Positions 43,796-53,207 of a DNA stretch of 64,000 nucleotides are shown here, piece by piece; the stretch's first letter is position 1, and each line of letters opens with the position of its first letter. Position numbers and translations under genes: made by a program. Source of the DNA: Verrucomicrobiota bacterium (lineage in GTDB: Bacteria; Verrucomicrobiota; Verrucomicrobiia; Limisphaerales; JAHDYP01); the NCBI GenBank assembly GCA_023383055.1, contig JAHDYP010000003.1:43255-107254 (forward strand). Reading direction: 5' to 3'. The notes under the pieces were generated by a model. That model worked only from the letters and a program-made list of their open reading frames with translations. It did no database searches and was not told the origin of the DNA.

Positions 43796-45213
43796 GAACA
43801 ACGCCCGCCTTTCTCCCGCACGACAGAACCACGAGTTTTCTCTGTGCCCTCCTGGTCGCCGCGGCGGTGCCTTCCGCCAATGCCGAATCGCTGCCCAGGT
43901 TGACCGTCAGCGACAGCCATCGCCTGCTCGTCACCGCCGATGGCAAACCCTTCTTCTGGCTGGGTGATACCGCGTGGGAGCTGTTCCACCGGCTCAACCG
44001 CGAGGAGGCGACGCGTTATCTCGAAGACCGGGCGAACAAAGGCTTCACCGTCATCCAGGCGGTGGCGCTGGCCGAACTCGACGGACTGAACACGCCCAAT
44101 GCCTACGGCCATCGACCGCTCGTGGACAACGATCCCGCGCGGCCCGACGTGAAGGACGGTCCGGACAACGATTACTGGGACCACGTGGATTTCATCGTCC
44201 GCCGCGCGAACGAGCTCGGCCTGCGCATCGGCTTCCTCCCCACCTGGGGCGACAAATGGCACAAGCAGGGCGGCACCGGACCGCGGGTCTTCAATCCCGA
44301 CAACGCGCGGACCTACGGCCAGTGGCTGGGCCAACGGTATCGCGACGCCGGCCTGGTCTGGATTCTCGGGGGCGACAAGTTCGTCGGCGACGACGAAGAA
44401 CGCCGCATCCTCGAAGCGATGGCGCGCGGACTGAAGGAAGGCGACCGGGGCGCGCACCTGATCACCTTCCATCCGATCGGCCAATACAGCTCGGCGATCT
44501 GGTTTCACGACGCGCCCTGGCTCGACTTCAACATGGTGCAGACCGGGCACACCCGTGACCGGGACAACCACACGTCGGTGCTCGCCGAGTACTGCCGCAC
44601 ACCGGTGAAACCCGTGCTCGATGGGGAGCCGGGCTACGAAAACATCCCGCACGGGTTCAACGTGGCCCACGGCCGGCTCGAAGCCATTCACGTCCGGCGT
44701 TTCTGTTACTGGGCGTTGTTCAGCGGCGCTTTCGGCCACACCTACGGCTGCAACGAGGTCTGGCAGATGTGGGACACCGGTCGGCAGCCGCTCATCGGAG
44801 CCGACCGGCCATGGCACGAGGCGATCCAGCTCCCGGGCGCCGGCCAGATGCGGCATGCCCGCGCGCTGATCGAGTCAGGCAACTACTTCGATCGCCTGCC
44901 CGATCCCTCGCTCGTCGCGCCGCCCAACGCCAGCGGTCCCGATTATGTGGCGGCCTGTCGCGCGCCGGACGCGCGTTATGCCCTGATCTATTTTCCGTCA
45001 GGCAAGCCGGCAACGATCCGGACATTTCTGCTCCAGGGACCGAGGCTCGCCGCGCAATGGTTCGATCCGCGCACCGGCGAACGCCAGGACTTGCCGCCCG
45101 TCGAGGTTGCGCCGTGGAAAACCACCGAGTTTAAACCACCCGTTCGAGATCAGGATTGGGTGTTGGTGCTGGGCGACGCGATGGGGATTCATCCGACGCC
45201 GCAGACCCGGTAG
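43792..45213 (+). CDS. Apiosidase-like (DUF4038, GH140-type) exported glycoside hydrolase
   Basis: 473 aa with a signal peptide (FLCALLVAAAVPSANA). The (beta/alpha)8 domain starts LPRLTVSDSHRLLVTADGKPFFWLGDTAW, split by the family as LTVSDSHRLLVTADGKP and FFWLGDTAWELFHR, and includes GLRIGFLPTWGDKWH, YRDAGLVWILGGDKF and VLDGEPGYENIPHG with a likely catalytic Glu. The last ~90 residues are the usual beta-sandwich (putative collagen-binding/DUF5060-like) domain. Known members hydrolyse apiose-containing pectin side chains; the precise substrate is uncertain. ATG 43792 overlaps the doc stop. Confidence 0.85.
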   Translation: MRTTPAFLPHDRTTSFLCALLVAAAVPSANAESLPRLTVSDSHRLLVTADGKPFFWLGDTAWELFHRLNREEATRYLEDRANKGFTVIQAVALAELDGLNTPNAYGHRPLVDNDPARPDVKDGPDNDYWDHVDFIVRRANELGLRIGFLPTWGDKWHKQGGTGPRVFNPDNARTYGQWLGQRYRDAGLVWILGGDKFVGDDEERRILEAMARGLKEGDRGAHLITFHPIGQYSSAIWFHDAPWLDFNMVQTGHTRDRDNHTSVLAEYCRTPVKPVLDGEPGYENIPHGFNVAHGRLEAIHVRRFCYWALFSGAFGHTYGCNEVWQMWDTGRQPLIGADRPWHEAIQLPGAGQMRHARALIESGNYFDRLPDPSLVAPPNASGPDYVAACRAPDARYALIYFPSGKPATIRTFLLQGPRLAAQWFDPRTGERQDLPPVEVAPWKTTEFKPPVRDQDWVLVLGDAMGIHPTPQTR

Positions 45214-45850
45214 CGCGCGCTGGCAACGACGAAATCATCGGCATCAACCACTTCAACTCGTTTCCCAACCGCGGCGACATCACGAACTTCTCCGTCGTGA
45301 GAGAGGCCCTGCGGCCGGTGCGTTCCCGCGACCTGTTGGCGACCGGATCCAACAACCGCAGGCGAACCGGCTTGCTCGATGATCTCGACCGGCAGTTGCG
45401 GGCGCTGGGCGCTCCAGAACGAATTGGTGGACACGGTCCCTTTGCTGATCAAAGGCCAGGGTGAACTCGATGCCAGGGTGCGAGATCGCCTGCTCTCCGC
45501 CCAGGCGCACCTGGCCTGACGCGGCGGGCGATGGAACGGGGAGAATGTTCGAGGCGGATCGAGCCAGTGGTGATGGACGATCCGAAGCCGGTGCGTAAGG
45601 GCTTCGACGATGAACCGGAGTCGGTGCCCATTTTCCGCTTTCAATCACCGAACCGACAGTCGCATATTAGTCCGCAGTTCGGTTCATTATGAAGAACTTA
45701 CGAACTGGAGGTCGGTCTGCTTCGTGCGGCGTGATCAACGAGCCAGGAAACGCCTGTTTTCAGAGACTGTTGTTGCCGCCGAAGGACTTGTGTCGACTCC
45801 AAGGATATCACCCTCGGAACTTAATCAACGACTGCCAGTCGTATAGTTAA
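45214..45850. other. Gene-free stretch inside the island
   Basis: About 640 bases between the glycosidase and the integrase control region. Reading frames are open in places, but none has a convincing start, codon bias or recognisable family sequence. It may hold a decayed gene: one plus-strand frame ends around 45520 with a plausible-looking Leu/Glu/Arg-rich C-terminus, without an intact start. GC drops towards the integrase. Confidence 0.5.
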
Positions 45851-45855
45851 AACCC

Positions 45856-45896
45856 TTGCACAGGTTTGCATAGCTTGGCATAGGCTTGCGTATAAT
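45856..45896 (+). repeat. Tandem TTGCATAGG-like repeats and TATAAT upstream of the integrase
   Basis: Four imperfect copies of TTGCATAGG at about 10-base steps (starts near 45856, 45866, 45875, 45886), the last running into a perfect TATAAT at 45891-45896; a further TGGCATA occurs at 45940. Helical-phase repeats before a recombinase gene resemble arm-type binding sites for the integrase or a regulator. Confidence 0.5.
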
Positions 45897-45921
45897 TCTG
45901 GTAAGAAGTCTATTATCTGGT

Positions 45922-45950
45922 TTGACGCCCAGTGTAGCCTGGCATATCTT
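45922..45950 (+). promoter_or_regulatory. Putative proximal integrase promoter
   Basis: TTGACG (45922-45927), 17-base spacer, TATCTT (45945-45950), nine bases before ATG 45959. Predicted start of transcription is next to the start codon. Confidence 0.4.
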
Positions 45951-45958
45951 GTCACCGC

Positions 45959-47035
45959 ATGGACGAGGAAAGTGGCATAGACAATGGCAAACCGAATCTC
46001 GCCAAAAGGAAGTTCGATCTGTTCCGGCCCGTGAGCGTCAAGACCGACGGTCGACGCATTCAGAGCGCAAATTGGTGTGTCCGCTTTCAACATAAAGGCA
46101 AGCGTACTTGCCGCAGTCTCGGGACGGCAGATTATCGCCTGGCCACCCAGCGCGCAAAGCAATTGGTTGGCTCCGTTCGCCAGCAAGGCTGGGCCAGTGC
46201 ACTGGAACTTCCCAGCAGCCACGGGAGCCTATCGATTCCGGCCTTTCTGGAGAACTATCGTCAGAGTGCCATCTCGCGTGGCCTTCGTCCCCTCTCAATA
46301 GCGCACGCGCAAAGCGAGTTTCGCCGGCTCGCCCGGGAGATAGGCGCCAGGCGTCTGGTGGACTTCACACCAGAGGCGATTCAAAGCTGGATCCGTGAAA
46401 GCAGCCTCAAGCCTGTCACCCTGCAGTCTGTTCTGAAGAACGCAGCGAGCGTGTTTTCGCTATCATCCCTTCAGTCCATGGGCATGCCTGAGTTGCTGAA
46501 TCCTTTTGCCAAGCTGGCCAAACCGAAGATCGATCATGAGCCCTTCGCCGCCCCGCCCAGAGCCTGGATCCAAGAGTTGATGCAAGAAGGACTCAAATGC
46601 TTGCCTCCTGAACCGCAGTTGGCCTTGGCTTTGGCCCTGGGTTGTGGTTTGCGCTGGGGCGAAATCATCTCGTTGAACTGGGAGGACGTCCAGACAGACA
46701 GCCTCCGCATTGCCGCCGGGAAGGCGAAAGGGCGACGCGCGCGCATCGTTCCCATCGGCAAACGGGTTCAGGAGGTTCTCAAGACCACAAGAGGTCAGGG
46801 CCCAGTCATAGCTGGCGACTCGACTGAGGTTCACGAAGCGCTGTGCACCTGGCTGCGGGGAAATGGGATTAAGGACTCCAAGCCAGTACATTACCTTCGT
46901 AAGTGTTTTGGCTCGTTGGCTGTCGCTGATCACGGAATCTTCATCGCGTCGAAACTCCTCGGTCATGCAAGCATCAACCTCACGGTGAGCACCTATGCCG
47001 GGCAGGTGGACAAGCTGCCGGCCGTGAAATTCTAG
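45959..47035 (+). CDS. Tyrosine recombinase (integrase) of the tRNA-Asn island
   Basis: 358 aa. N-terminal basic DNA-binding part with RFQHKGKRTCRSLGTADYRLA, a core-binding SAM-like domain (~90-175), then the catalytic domain with Arg in GCGLRWGEIISL, Lys in AAGKAKGRRARIVPI, His-x-x-Arg in VHYLRKCFG, His in LLGHASINLT and the nucleophile Tyr in VSTYAGQVD. All core residues are present, so it may be active. It reads towards the putative right attachment site 89 bases beyond its stop. GC is lower than in neighbours, fitting acquisition. Confidence 0.9.
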   Translation: MDEESGIDNGKPNLAKRKFDLFRPVSVKTDGRRIQSANWCVRFQHKGKRTCRSLGTADYRLATQRAKQLVGSVRQQGWASALELPSSHGSLSIPAFLENYRQSAISRGLRPLSIAHAQSEFRRLAREIGARRLVDFTPEAIQSWIRESSLKPVTLQSVLKNAASVFSLSSLQSMGMPELLNPFAKLAKPKIDHEPFAAPPRAWIQELMQEGLKCLPPEPQLALALALGCGLRWGEIISLNWEDVQTDSLRIAAGKAKGRRARIVPIGKRVQEVLKTTRGQGPVIAGDSTEVHEALCTWLRGNGIKDSKPVHYLRKCFGSLAVADHGIFIASKLLGHASINLTVSTYAGQVDKLPAVKF

Positions 47036-47123
47036 GCCCGGGGTCGTCGGGGAACCGTGCGCCCGGCGGATGCCGCTGCGAACAGGAGATTCGACAGGTC
47101 TCCTTTGACAATGTGATGAGATA

Positions 47124-47144
47124 CGAGTCCTGCCTCTGGAGCCA
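47124..47144 (+). repeat. Putative attR: duplicated 3' end of tRNA-Asn
   Basis: Matches 40174-40194 at 19 of 21 bases (exact core CCTCTGGAGCCA); the next bases are GTTC against ATTC. It is not part of a complete tRNA gene. With the intact tRNA-Asn 6.95 kb to the left and an integrase between, it marks the right end of an integrated element. Confidence 0.7.
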
Positions 47145-47212
47145 GTTCGTAACCGGATCGTGCGAGCACGGTTCCCAGCGGCACACCACATCAGGTGGAT
47201 CCGGTTGCTCCG

Positions 47213-48859
47213 TCACTCGGCCACGACCCGATAATACCGGCTCTCGTGCTGCCCAGCCTCGACATCTTCAAACACGAGCATACCGGTCAGGTTCGTGACC
47301 GTCGCGACTGTCGTCCAGTCCCTCAATTCCGTTGAAGCCTGCACGTCGAACCGTTGGTTGATCCAGCATTGGACTTGGAAAGCGCCGGCACCCTGCGGAA
47401 TCAACCGCGGCGGCTCGGTCACGGCTAGAATCTGGTTCGCGGGCACATCCTTCAACTCCTGCACAATCCCTGACGGCCATTCGATGCGGAGCACGTCCAC
47501 TTTGGTCGCGTCGCCCAGGCCGAAGTGCAGACGCAAGTCCTTCTGAGCCGGGTCGCCGCCGGACCTAACATGACGCAGTTGTTGGACTTCGCGGCCGCCA
47601 ACGTGTGCCCAAGCACGGACCCTGGCCCCAATGGCCGACCGGTTAGATGCGGTGCCGATCAGGCTAATCATCATCCACGCGTTATCGTTGCCTTCGTTTC
47701 GATAAAGACTGTTCATTTCAGGAGTTCCATTCTCGTGGCCGTTGGCGATGAACAAATCGAGGAAGCCATCGTTGTCAAAGTCGACCCAGGCACACGCCGA
47801 TCCTGAGTTCGAATCGTTGACCCATTCCCCCTCGAGAATTCGGACGAACGTTCCGTCGCCCTGGTTCTCGAAAAGAAAATCGGGCTGGTTCCAGTTATTG
47901 GCTACGAACAAATCCAGGTCACCGTCATTGTCGCAGTCACCCCAGGCGACGCTGAACGAGGTCCCGCCGGAACTTACCACCGGTCCCTCGATGATGCGCA
48001 CGAACTCGCCGTTACCTTCGTTGCGATAGAGGAATTCATTGCTGTTAGCTCCATTGGCCACGACCAGGTCCAGATCCCCGTCATTATCGTAGTCGCCCCA
48101 GTCCACCCCGATTGAAGTGCCACCGCTCTTCACAATCGCTCCTTCGGTAATCGTCACGAATCCAGCCCCGCCATCGTTGCGGAACAGGGCGTTGTCCCCG
48201 GCGTGACTGTTGGCCACAAACAGGTCCATGTCCCCGTCATTGTCGTAATCGGCCCAACCGCAACCGTTGACATTGCTCGGCGTCAACGTGATTGGACTGC
48301 CGTTGACCAACCGCAGTCCCCCGCGTGGGTCGCCATAGTAGAGCGCCGAGCTCTCGCGGTAAGCGCCGATGTAGAGATCAAGATATCCGTCCTCGTTGAA
48401 GTCGGCCCAACCGCCACAGGCATGGTAACCCGATATACCCAGCAACGGGGGGGTGGGTGGGAAGGCGGCTTCGCCATGGCCGACCGCCATCAAGTAACTC
48501 GCCGAGTACAACTCGTCCCCGTGTTGGGAAAAGGCGGGGACAAACAGGTCCAATTCACCGTCATTGTCCCAGTCAGCCCATGCGGCGGTAGGAGTTAAAC
48601 GGCTGTCCTGAAGGAGTATCTGGTTGAACGCCACCAACGTTCCGGTGTTGCGATACAGAACGTCCGCGTCAGCGGAGCCGTTCGCCACATACACGTCTGG
48701 CATTCCGTCGTTGTCATAGTCCCCAACCGCCAGTCCCCAGGAATTGTGGTGATCGTTGACGAGGGTCCCAGAGGTGATCCGGGTGAATTGGGCCAGGGCG
48801 GCGCCGGCGGTCACCAAGCCGACGATCAGCGTCGTCCACCGCTGCAAAACAGTACTCAT
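47213..48859 (-). CDS. Secreted VCBS/FG-GAP repeat protein with ASPIC/UnbV domain
   Basis: 548 aa: signal peptide (LQRWTTLIVGLVTAGAALAQ), then about seven FG-GAP/VCBS blades with Ca-binding DYDNDGDMDLFVAN-type loops forming a propeller, then a UnbV/ASPIC domain (SAIGARVRAWAHVGGREVQQ, LHFGLGDATKVDVLRIEWP, VPANQILAVTE) and a ~55-residue C-terminal module ending SRYYRVVAE. ASPIC/UnbV proteins are abundant in Verrucomicrobiota; their function is mostly unknown. First gene beyond the right end of the island. Confidence 0.87.
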   Translation of the reverse strand: MSTVLQRWTTLIVGLVTAGAALAQFTRITSGTLVNDHHNSWGLAVGDYDNDGMPDVYVANGSADADVLYRNTGTLVAFNQILLQDSRLTPTAAWADWDNDGELDLFVPAFSQHGDELYSASYLMAVGHGEAAFPPTPPLLGISGYHACGGWADFNEDGYLDLYIGAYRESSALYYGDPRGGLRLVNGSPITLTPSNVNGCGWADYDNDGDMDLFVANSHAGDNALFRNDGGAGFVTITEGAIVKSGGTSIGVDWGDYDNDGDLDLVVANGANSNEFLYRNEGNGEFVRIIEGPVVSSGGTSFSVAWGDCDNDGDLDLFVANNWNQPDFLFENQGDGTFVRILEGEWVNDSNSGSACAWVDFDNDGFLDLFIANGHENGTPEMNSLYRNEGNDNAWMMISLIGTASNRSAIGARVRAWAHVGGREVQQLRHVRSGGDPAQKDLRLHFGLGDATKVDVLRIEWPSGIVQELKDVPANQILAVTEPPRLIPQGAGAFQVQCWINQRFDVQASTELRDWTTVATVTNLTGMLVFEDVEAGQHESRYYRVVAE

Positions 48860-49024
48860 GGGTCCTTTCTATATCACCTCGGGTTCGGGAAATCCCATGC
48901 GCTGGCTCACCTGCCGATCGCCAAGGATTGTCTCTGTAAATCGTTCACCCCTTACTTCGGAATAATTGCCCCAGCGTTACCGCAAAAGTGCGGGTTCGGG
49001 ACTGAACCGGTGCCCTGGCGTTTT

Positions 49025-52000
49025 TCATTCCACCGTAATGGCGATGATGAACGGCGCGGATCGGGTCAACTCCGAGACGCAGTCCAAAGTCTTCACCTCG
49101 AGATCCGGGCGCGGATTTTCCCAGTTGCTGTGGTAAAGCCGAAGGGTTGCTCCAGCTTGTTCCGCCCGCGGATTGTTCCCTCGCCAAACCACCCGGCCTC
49201 GCTTCACCTGCGAAGTTTCACCGGGTTGCTCCCACCAGTCTTTCAAGTCAACCCCGTAGACGAGCGGCCACTCGACCTCCGAGCCATCAGCAAACTGGAG
49301 AAGCAGGCGCGCCACGACCACACCTTCGGCCTCCTCCCCGACGCAGCCGTGAAGAAGGTGCAACCGCCGGACCGAACGCTCGACCGGGATTTCACCGACC
49401 CTCACCGGGGTTTCCTCCCAAACCGCGGCAAATGGTCCACCTCGCGACTCGAAACGCCGCATTTGGATGACACCCCTTACGTCAAATGCCACTCCGTCAA
49501 GGGTCACCACTCCCCTCGGCAGTCCGGCCAGCGAATCGCATTCATCTGCCGCAAGGAATACGGGATGAAACGCCACGTGCAGCGGCGCAGTATAGTGTCG
49601 CGAAAGATCCAGCAGGTCTGTGGATAACTCCGGCACCCGCGACGGGAAAAGCTCGGGCTCGAGCGGGCACACGACAACCCGTGGTTCAACACCCGCGTGC
49701 TCGGCCGATGGCCATTCCGCCTCAACTCGCTCGGACCAATAGCCCCTGGCGTAGTGCCTGATCCTTTCCTTCAACGAAGCCTGAGGCTCGACTCGATACT
49801 CGGATTCCTCCCACGGAAATGCCTCCCATTGCCGCAACGTCAGATCCGTGCCGTCGGCGGCTAACCGGCGACCAGTGGAGCTCCACACCGCATTCCCGAT
49901 CGGTTCCAAGGCCCCTTCCAGGTCGAGCACCCGACGTCCGGTCTGCGGTTCGTAAACGGCCACGGTTGCCGCATCACCGCCGTAGACAAACCATTTGGTG
50001 CTCCCCAAGGCCAAACGTCCGCCACTCGGATCCAGGTGGGCCACCACCGCTGTGCCCCGCGTCGACCAGTGGGAGCGTTCCGCGCCCGAATCCGAGTCCC
50101 AAAGTCGGACTGTTTCATCGCGGCCGGTCGTGACCATCGTCCGCCCGTCGTGGCTGAAGGAAACGCCATCGATCTGGTCACGATGACCCTCAAACGTCAC
50201 CAGGAGCCGGCCGGAATCAATGTCCCACATTCGTCCGATCGCATCCTGCCCGACCGTCGCCACGCGCCGACCATCCGGATGATAAGCCACGCACCTGACC
50301 CAACCGATGTGTCCAGCGAGGGTCCGCAACTCTTGGCCAGTCGCGACGTCCCAGATCTTCGCGGTGCCGTCAACGCAGGCGGTGGCCAGTGTCTGGCCGT
50401 TGGGCGCATACGCTACCCAGAGAATGACGCCGCGATGGCCATGGAAAGACCGGATGCGTTCGGCCTTCTCGAGATCCCACAAGCGTGCCACGTGGTGAGA
50501 TCCCGCCGTGGCCAGCCACCTGCCATCCGGGCTAAACGCCATTGCGGCCACGAATTCCATGGGTACCTTGAGGGTGAGCTCTTTGCGGCCCGCGTCCGCG
50601 TCCCAGAGCATCACCCCACGGCGAAAGGGCGACATCGCCAAACGGCGGCCGTTCGGGCTGTACTGCGTTCCCCACACCCAAGCCTGTTCTTCCATGACTT
50701 CACGGCCGTTCGTGGCCGACCACACCTTGATCTGGCCCAATCGATCCCCCGTGGCCAGAAACCGGCCATCGGCACTGAAACCAAAGGACTCGATGACGCT
50801 CGAATGGCCCTTGAGGACTCGGTATTCGCGGCCGCTTCCAATATCCCAGATCGTGGCAGAGGTGAACCCACCTAACGTGGCAAGCAACCGGCCGTCCGGA
50901 CTGAACGTTGCCTGGTAGACCCGAGTCGGCAGGGTCAACTGTTCCTTGGCCGTATCGGTGCTCCACACCCTGGCCGTGCCTTGTTCGCCGCCATGCACCA
51001 GCCAGTTCCCATCCGCACTGAATCGCGCCCAACGCAGCATACCCAGTTGCGCCCCGCGCAGGGTGGTCAGTTCCCGCGCTGAAGCCGGTCCGGACCAAAG
51101 CCGGACCAGGTTCTGACCGTCGATCGTCGCCCAGCGCCGGCCGGTCGCATCGGCCCAAATTCTTTCCGGCCCCGCACTCTCTTCCGGGAAATGCTCGCGA
51201 ATCGTTCCATCGACCGCGTCATGCACGGTGACGATCGCTCCGCGATGCAGGAGGACTCGACCGCCGTCCGGGGAGAAAGAGATCCGCTCGATCGGTTGGT
51301 GACGCGCGACGGGAAGGTCGGTGACTTGACCGAGATTCATCGGCCCGATCGCCGCCGACCCATCCCCAAAACCAGCCGCCCAACGCCCGCCATGGGGAGC
51401 CCAGGCAAGGGCGGTCACGGCGACATTCGTCCGCGTTGTGCGGCGTTCCCGATTCCAGGATGCGACCTCGTGAACCCACACCGATCCACCCTTTGTGCCC
51501 AGTGCCAGCATGTTGCCTCCCGGAGCGAAGGCGCAGACCGTCACCGGGTCGGGTTCGTCGTAAGCAAAGAGGATCTTACCCGCCGACCACTCCCAGACTT
51601 TGAGTCGACCGCTGGCATCGCGCGAAGCGAGCCAACGCCCGCCGGGATGAAACTCAAGCGCAGTCACGTTCGTTCGATGGCCTTCCAAATCCATGATCCA
51701 CTGGTGACAGAGGTAAACGAGTCGGCCCCACTCCCAATGCCGAAGTTCGGCCGGGCAGCGCAGCAGAATGTCGAGCGCCATGTCAGTGCTGCCCTGGTCG
51801 ATGTAGTGCCTGGCAAGGGTCACACTGTTGAAATAATTCTCCCGCCGCTCTCCGGTGGCACTGCGCTCAGCCCGATCACGCTGTTCCCTCACTAACGTCA
51901 GCGCAATCGGCGACCCAATGATCACCAGCAGCAACAACACCGAAGACACGAACCCGAGCGCTGCCAGCGCCGGTTTCCGCCGGCACCAACGCAGCAGCCG

Positions 52001-53086
52001 TTCGCCGACATTGACCGGGCGGGCACGGATGGGCAGTCCGGCCGCGAATCGCTCGAACTCCTCCGCCAGTTCGGCTACGGAAGCAAAACGACGTTTCGGA
52101 TCCTTCTGCAGACAGCGCAGACAGATCGTCTCGAGATCGCGATCAACACACGGGCAGAGCGCGTGCGGTGGTTTGACTTCCTCGTCCAGGACCTTCCGTT
52201 GGGTCTCGATCGGTGTTGAACCCCGGAACGGCGGGCGGCCGGTCAGCAGGTCATAAAGCACGGCTCCCAGGCTGTAAATGTCCGCCGCGACCGTGAGCTG
52301 TTTTACCCCTTCCCGGCATTGTTCCGGAGCCGCATATCCTGGGGTGCCGATGGGCGCCAGCGTCTGGGTCAGGGCAAGGTCGGTGTCGAGCAGCTTGGCC
52401 AAGCCAAAGTCCGCGACGCATGGCTCGCCGTCTTGATCCACCAGAATGTTGGCCGGTTTAAGATCGCGATGAAGCACGCCGCGTTCATGGGCGTGGGCCA
52501 CCGCCCGACACACCTTACCCATCAACACCGCAATTCGTCTCTGGATCGTCCGGTTCGAGGCCGGCGATGCGTCGACCAGGTCCACCTCCAACCGGGTGCG
52601 CGCCGACCGCTCCGCCAGGCAGCCGCCGGAAAGATACTTGGCCGTGAAGTAGGGCTGTCCGGAATGTTCGCCCACCTCGTAAACGGGCAGAATATTAGGA
52701 TGCTGCAAGCGGGCGGCCGCCTCGGCTTCCATCCGGAAACGATGCGCCTCCGTGGCCACCGCAAGTCGCAGAGGATCCAGCATCTTGAGAGCTACGGTGC
52801 GGTTCAGACTCCGCTGCCGCGCCCGGTAGACGGTTCCCATACCCCCTCGGCCGATGACCTCGATGAGCTCGTAGTCACCGAATAATCGGCCGCCGATCGA
52901 TTCATGCGACCCTACGTGATCGAGGGCGGACGAGAGGTGATGGGAGGCTGCATCCGCGGCTTCTCCCGGGTCATATTCCTCGCGCAGACATGCCGTCAGC
53001 AGGCACTGCGGGCACACACCCCGGGGTGCGTCGGCCGGGATCTGTCGGCCGCACTTCCAGCACTGCACCTGGGGTTTGTCGTTCAT
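49025..53086 (-). CDS. Membrane serine/threonine protein kinase with WD40 repeats
   Basis: 1353 aa. A zinc ribbon (CWKC and CPQC, residues 9-28) precedes a Hanks-type kinase domain: P-loop GRGGMGTVY (~79), Lys101 in TVALKML, HRDLKPANIL (Asp208), ADFGLAK (Asp226) and the APE-like AAPEQCREG. One membrane helix lies at ~373-399 (LGFVSSVLLLLVIIGSPIAL). About fourteen WD40 blades (e.g. FSPDGRWLATAGSHHVARLW, SFSHDGRTMVTTGRDETVRL) fill ~455-1110, and the last ~200 residues form a domain beginning near LLDLSRHYTAPLHV with LPRGVVTLDGVAFDVRGVIQ. ATG 53086 is chosen over GTG 53113. An ECF sigma gene lies directly upstream, the usual kinase-sigma pairing. Confidence 0.9.
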   Translation of the reverse strand: MNDKPQVQCWKCGRQIPADAPRGVCPQCLLTACLREEYDPGEAADAASHHLSSALDHVGSHESIGGRLFGDYELIEVIGRGGMGTVYRARQRSLNRTVALKMLDPLRLAVATEAHRFRMEAEAAARLQHPNILPVYEVGEHSGQPYFTAKYLSGGCLAERSARTRLEVDLVDASPASNRTIQRRIAVLMGKVCRAVAHAHERGVLHRDLKPANILVDQDGEPCVADFGLAKLLDTDLALTQTLAPIGTPGYAAPEQCREGVKQLTVAADIYSLGAVLYDLLTGRPPFRGSTPIETQRKVLDEEVKPPHALCPCVDRDLETICLRCLQKDPKRRFASVAELAEEFERFAAGLPIRARPVNVGERLLRWCRRKPALAALGFVSSVLLLLVIIGSPIALTLVREQRDRAERSATGERRENYFNSVTLARHYIDQGSTDMALDILLRCPAELRHWEWGRLVYLCHQWIMDLEGHRTNVTALEFHPGGRWLASRDASGRLKVWEWSAGKILFAYDEPDPVTVCAFAPGGNMLALGTKGGSVWVHEVASWNRERRTTRTNVAVTALAWAPHGGRWAAGFGDGSAAIGPMNLGQVTDLPVARHQPIERISFSPDGGRVLLHRGAIVTVHDAVDGTIREHFPEESAGPERIWADATGRRWATIDGQNLVRLWSGPASARELTTLRGAQLGMLRWARFSADGNWLVHGGEQGTARVWSTDTAKEQLTLPTRVYQATFSPDGRLLATLGGFTSATIWDIGSGREYRVLKGHSSVIESFGFSADGRFLATGDRLGQIKVWSATNGREVMEEQAWVWGTQYSPNGRRLAMSPFRRGVMLWDADAGRKELTLKVPMEFVAAMAFSPDGRWLATAGSHHVARLWDLEKAERIRSFHGHRGVILWVAYAPNGQTLATACVDGTAKIWDVATGQELRTLAGHIGWVRCVAYHPDGRRVATVGQDAIGRMWDIDSGRLLVTFEGHRDQIDGVSFSHDGRTMVTTGRDETVRLWDSDSGAERSHWSTRGTAVVAHLDPSGGRLALGSTKWFVYGGDAATVAVYEPQTGRRVLDLEGALEPIGNAVWSSTGRRLAADGTDLTLRQWEAFPWEESEYRVEPQASLKERIRHYARGYWSERVEAEWPSAEHAGVEPRVVVCPLEPELFPSRVPELSTDLLDLSRHYTAPLHVAFHPVFLAADECDSLAGLPRGVVTLDGVAFDVRGVIQMRRFESRGGPFAAVWEETPVRVGEIPVERSVRRLHLLHGCVGEEAEGVVVARLLLQFADGSEVEWPLVYGVDLKDWWEQPGETSQVKRGRVVWRGNNPRAEQAGATLRLYHSNWENPRPDLEVKTLDCVSELTRSAPFIIAITVE

Positions 53087-53207
53087 TGCCAACCGGGCCA
53101 AACCGCGCGCCACCCTTACCTTCCGGAAATGCCGGCGCCCGTTACGGAACTTGCCGTGCCACCTGCAATCGGCTTGAGGCGTCGCCAGCCGCCCATCCGC
53201 CCGCCGG

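Noticed and set aside
45189..45644. Minus-strand frame of 151 codons in the island gap
   Set aside because: No ribosome site, no recognisable motif and a composition typical of antisense frames.
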